A DNA stretch of 64,000 nucleotides from a virus: IMG/VR virus record IMGVR_UViG_3300030329_001103, positions 1-64,000 of that record. One strand, 5' to 3'. Positions 61,599 through 64,000 of the stretch are shown here, one piece after another. The number at the start of each line of letters is the position of its first letter. The first letter of the stretch is position 1. The notes beneath the pieces are model-generated. The model was given only the letters and a program-made list of their open reading frames with translations. It searched no databases and was not told the DNA's origin. The translations under genes were made by a program, and so were the position numbers.

Positions 61599-64000
61599 GT
61601 GACATATGACAATCATACAGATAAAACTACCTATATAAAAAAGACAGGTAGTGAAATCATTACTGGAGGATCTGATGGTGCTTATACAGTAGATGTTAGC
61701 ACTCTATTAGATTCAACAAAAGAATTAAGTGCAACTTTAGCAGATCAAGACGAACTAATAGTCGTTCGGAAATTCGATGCTAGTACTATTAGCGACTCTG
61801 ACTACACGCATTCATCCTCGCCAATCACGGCTGACGAGGCATGGTCTGCTTGGACTCTTCCTGCTAGTAATGATAGCGGCAGTACAATGTACAGTATTTC
61901 AGAAGGTGTTATAACTTTCTCAACTACAGCTACAGACTACACGTGGACTACGGCTATGAGTGGGAGAACGGCTGATATTAGTTTGCCTGTTATTGCATCA
62001 GGCGACACAATCTATATTATGAGAAAGACTTACAATCTATCTAAGTTTGTACAATGGACAACAGGTTCTAAGATAACTGCGGCTAACTTAAACCAAGCTA
62101 CTGAGCAGCTTTTATTTATCTCTCAAGAACTTATGCAAATGGTTCAAAACTTGCACAACTTTAACCCTGCCGTAGGACAACCTAATGGTATTTGTCCTCT
62201 CGATGCTAATGGAGAAGTTGCTTCAGCTTATCTAGGAGCAACAGTTAGTGTAGGCGATGGGCTAACTGGAACTGGCTCAGCTAGCAGTCCTGTTGCTATA
62301 GATATATCAGGAGATAGCCTTGCTTTCTCTAGTGGTAATATCTTTGTAGACGTGGTTACTAACACGACAACTTCCTCTACTACCAAAGCTTTATCAGCAA
62401 GTGCTGGTAAAGCCTTACAAGACTCTATTAATACACTAGGTACTGGTGTTGCTTATAAAGGTGCTGGTAATATGGTAGATGATGCTACCTTTTACAATAG
62501 TATCTACGGATCTGCATCTAAGGTTACAGGCGATACGGTAGTTAACACAAAGGCAGGTAGCAACTCAGCTGATTCAAGTTGGGGATCTTTAGGGACGATT
62601 ACACAATACGATACAATTCGATGGAGCGGAAGTGCTTGGCAGATTGTAGATACTAATTCTTACATTAAAACAGATGGCAGTACGGCTTTACATGCCGATC
62701 AAGCAGCAACTACTCAAGCTAACACAGACAGTTCAACTAAGCTTGCTACTACAGCATGGGTACGTACACATACTGGAGCAGCTAGTGGGAACATGATTCT
62801 AACTAGCATAGCCGATGTTGAAGCCGACGCAGATGATACTGGCGGTAATATGCTAGTCTGGGATACTAACTCGTGGGAACCTATCCGATTAGAATCAGTC
62901 GATTATACAAAACAAATTATTACTACAGGCAGTAGCTTAGCTGCCCTATCTGACGTAGGTGCAGCAGCCTCAGGATCTGGTGACAATGGTAAAGCACTGA
63001 TCTGGGACGGCGACTCATGGGAACCAACGGCTTTATCTAGCCAATCACCTACAGTTGTAGTCTGCGGTGGTAATGGCGATGGATCGGCTAACGAATCTTC
63101 TAATGTAGACACGGCATTTAATGACTCAAACTTAGGACACACGGGATCGCCTGGTGCTTCTACTCTACGTGTATTAGAAATGCGTGGACGAAGACATAGG
63201 TGCGGATCAGGTACTGCAGTTACAGCAATTGATATACCATGGAAGCAAGAAATTACTATTCAAAATGGTCACTTGGAATTTGACTTAGGCGATACTGCTT
63301 CAGAAACAATGGTAACTTCAGACACAGGAGCTAGAACTACCTTAGCTACAACAGCTGCTCATGCAAGAATACCTGGGCGACACGTACTGCAAGTAGCTAG
63401 TGTATCTGGCTTTGCAGTAGGTGATCGTGTAGTATTAGCCGCAGGTAATACAGACTCAACAACTACAGCTTTGAATTATATTGGCGGTACTAGGTTTCAC
63501 GGTTCTCAAATCTTAGAAATTGCTGATATTAATTCAACAGATAATGTATTAACATTCTCAGAACCTATTGTAATTTCAGTGGATACAAGCTCAACCCTTA
63601 CACGATACGGTGGAGGAACTAACGGAGTAAATCAAAGGAAAGATATTCTACTTGAGAACATGAAGTTTAGCGATAAGCTTTCCCAAAAGATTGAACTTCA
63701 GGATAACCCCATTACTAAGGCTTCTAGTACTACAGGAACTCTTGCATTTCCTGCTAGCCACGGCATGGCAATTAGTGGTAAGTTTTCTTTAAGAGATGTA
63801 CATACTAATGGAGCAATAGGTATTAATAATTATAGTGGTTCTTTAAATCAACTACAAACTATTACAGGTGTCTCCACAAATACAATTACTTTCACACTAG
63901 GTAACTCATCGCAATGGGGATCTACAGGCGGAACTATGGGTGGTACAACAAGCACTTTATTTATTAGCCATCAGTCTGGTGTATCGCTAGAAGATACTCA
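61599..64000 (+). CDS. Tail fibre protein, N-terminal part (runs off the right edge)
   Basis: A GTG at 61599 with AGGAG seven bases upstream opens a frame that stays open to the window end (about 800 codons). The N-terminal part contains MRKTYNLSKFVQWTTGSKITAANLNQATEQLLFISQEL, matching the T7 gp17 attachment domain; beyond it are Ser/Thr/Gly-rich repeats with duplicated motifs (GGNMLVWDTNSWEPIRL and NGKALIWDGDSWEPTAL) and a beta-rich region suggesting a long helical fibre. The receptor-binding tip lies outside the window. Confidence 0.88.
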   Translation, partial: MTYDNHTDKTTYIKKTGSEIITGGSDGAYTVDVSTLLDSTKELSATLADQDELIVVRKFDASTISDSDYTHSSSPITADEAWSAWTLPASNDSGSTMYSISEGVITFSTTATDYTWTTAMSGRTADISLPVIASGDTIYIMRKTYNLSKFVQWTTGSKITAANLNQATEQLLFISQELMQMVQNLHNFNPAVGQPNGICPLDANGEVASAYLGATVSVGDGLTGTGSASSPVAIDISGDSLAFSSGNIFVDVVTNTTTSSTTKALSASAGKALQDSINTLGTGVAYKGAGNMVDDATFYNSIYGSASKVTGDTVVNTKAGSNSADSSWGSLGTITQYDTIRWSGSAWQIVDTNSYIKTDGSTALHADQAATTQANTDSSTKLATTAWVRTHTGAASGNMILTSIADVEADADDTGGNMLVWDTNSWEPIRLESVDYTKQIITTGSSLAALSDVGAAASGSGDNGKALIWDGDSWEPTALSSQSPTVVVCGGNGDGSANESSNVDTAFNDSNLGHTGSPGASTLRVLEMRGRRHRCGSGTAVTAIDIPWKQEITIQNGHLEFDLGDTASETMVTSDTGARTTLATTAAHARIPGRHVLQVASVSGFAVGDRVVLAAGNTDSTTTALNYIGGTRFHGSQILEIADINSTDNVLTFSEPIVISVDTSSTLTRYGGGTNGVNQRKDILLENMKFSDKLSQKIELQDNPITKASSTTGTLAFPASHGMAISGKFSLRDVHTNGAIGINNYSGSLNQLQTITGVSTNTITFTLGNSSQWGSTGGTMGGTTSTLFISHQSGVSLEDT

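Noticed and set aside
1-64000. N4-like (Schitoviridae) phage, suggested by the giant virion protein
   Set aside because: A T7-type 813-aa RNA polymerase and T7-type portal, tail tubes, scaffold and SSB are present, and no N4 RNAP1/RNAP2 pair is seen.
1-64000. CRISPR arrays, insertion sequences, integrase or transposase genes
   Set aside because: No evenly spaced repeats and no recombinase motifs were found on either strand.

Overview
The window is most of the genome of a lytic, T7-like podovirus (Autographiviridae-type gene set). Hallmarks are a single-subunit T7-type RNA polymerase, a gp4-like primase-helicase, an A-family DNA polymerase, a gp2.5-like SSB, a gp6-like 5' exonuclease, and T7-type portal, scaffold, capsid, tail-tube A/B, tail fibre and terminase. 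Every gene I accept is on the + strand. The host cannot be named from the sequence. Strong Shine-Dalgarno (SD) sites, a lipobox protein and T7-type virion genes suggest a Gram-negative bacterium, and the AT-rich sequence with a B12-dependent ribonucleotide reductase would suit a marine or aquatic host (inference).

Layout: 1-755 holds small basic and membrane proteins, one with a PEP-CTERM-like tail; 756-2444 is the large terminase; 2456-26318 encodes internal virion proteins, ending in a 1,553-aa and a 5,694-aa protein. 26319-38305 is the early region: a few unusual genes, many hairpins and repeats, two long structured noncoding stretches (about 31455-32050 and 37520-37995), and between these a tightly packed run of about 18 small genes ending in a DUF932 protein. 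38302-40743 is the RNA polymerase; 40755-51299 is nucleotide and DNA metabolism; 51292-64000 is head and tail morphogenesis, with the tail fibre running off the right edge. Terminase and core proteins sit after the tail fibre instead of at the T7 positions, so the physical genome end probably lies near 26.3 kb and the window is a permuted view.

How it would work: core proteins enter with the DNA; host polymerase would transcribe the hairpin-rich early region; the phage polymerase then transcribes replication and virion genes, possibly from a promoter seen as a 30-bp repeat at 30896 and 49046. Class II RNR and a dNMP kinase supply nucleotides.

The two most unusual things are (1) the 5,694-aa virion protein, in which I can recognise a RecB/Cas4-like PD-(D/E)XK nuclease, a DEDDy 3'-5' exonuclease and an HEXXH metallopeptidase, a 'polyvalent' injected-protein architecture; and (2) the RNA content of the early region: repeated hairpin modules with covarying stems but an invariant self-complementary CTGCAG loop, a 46-bp duplicated leader, and two large folded noncoding regions, one with a clear pseudoknot.
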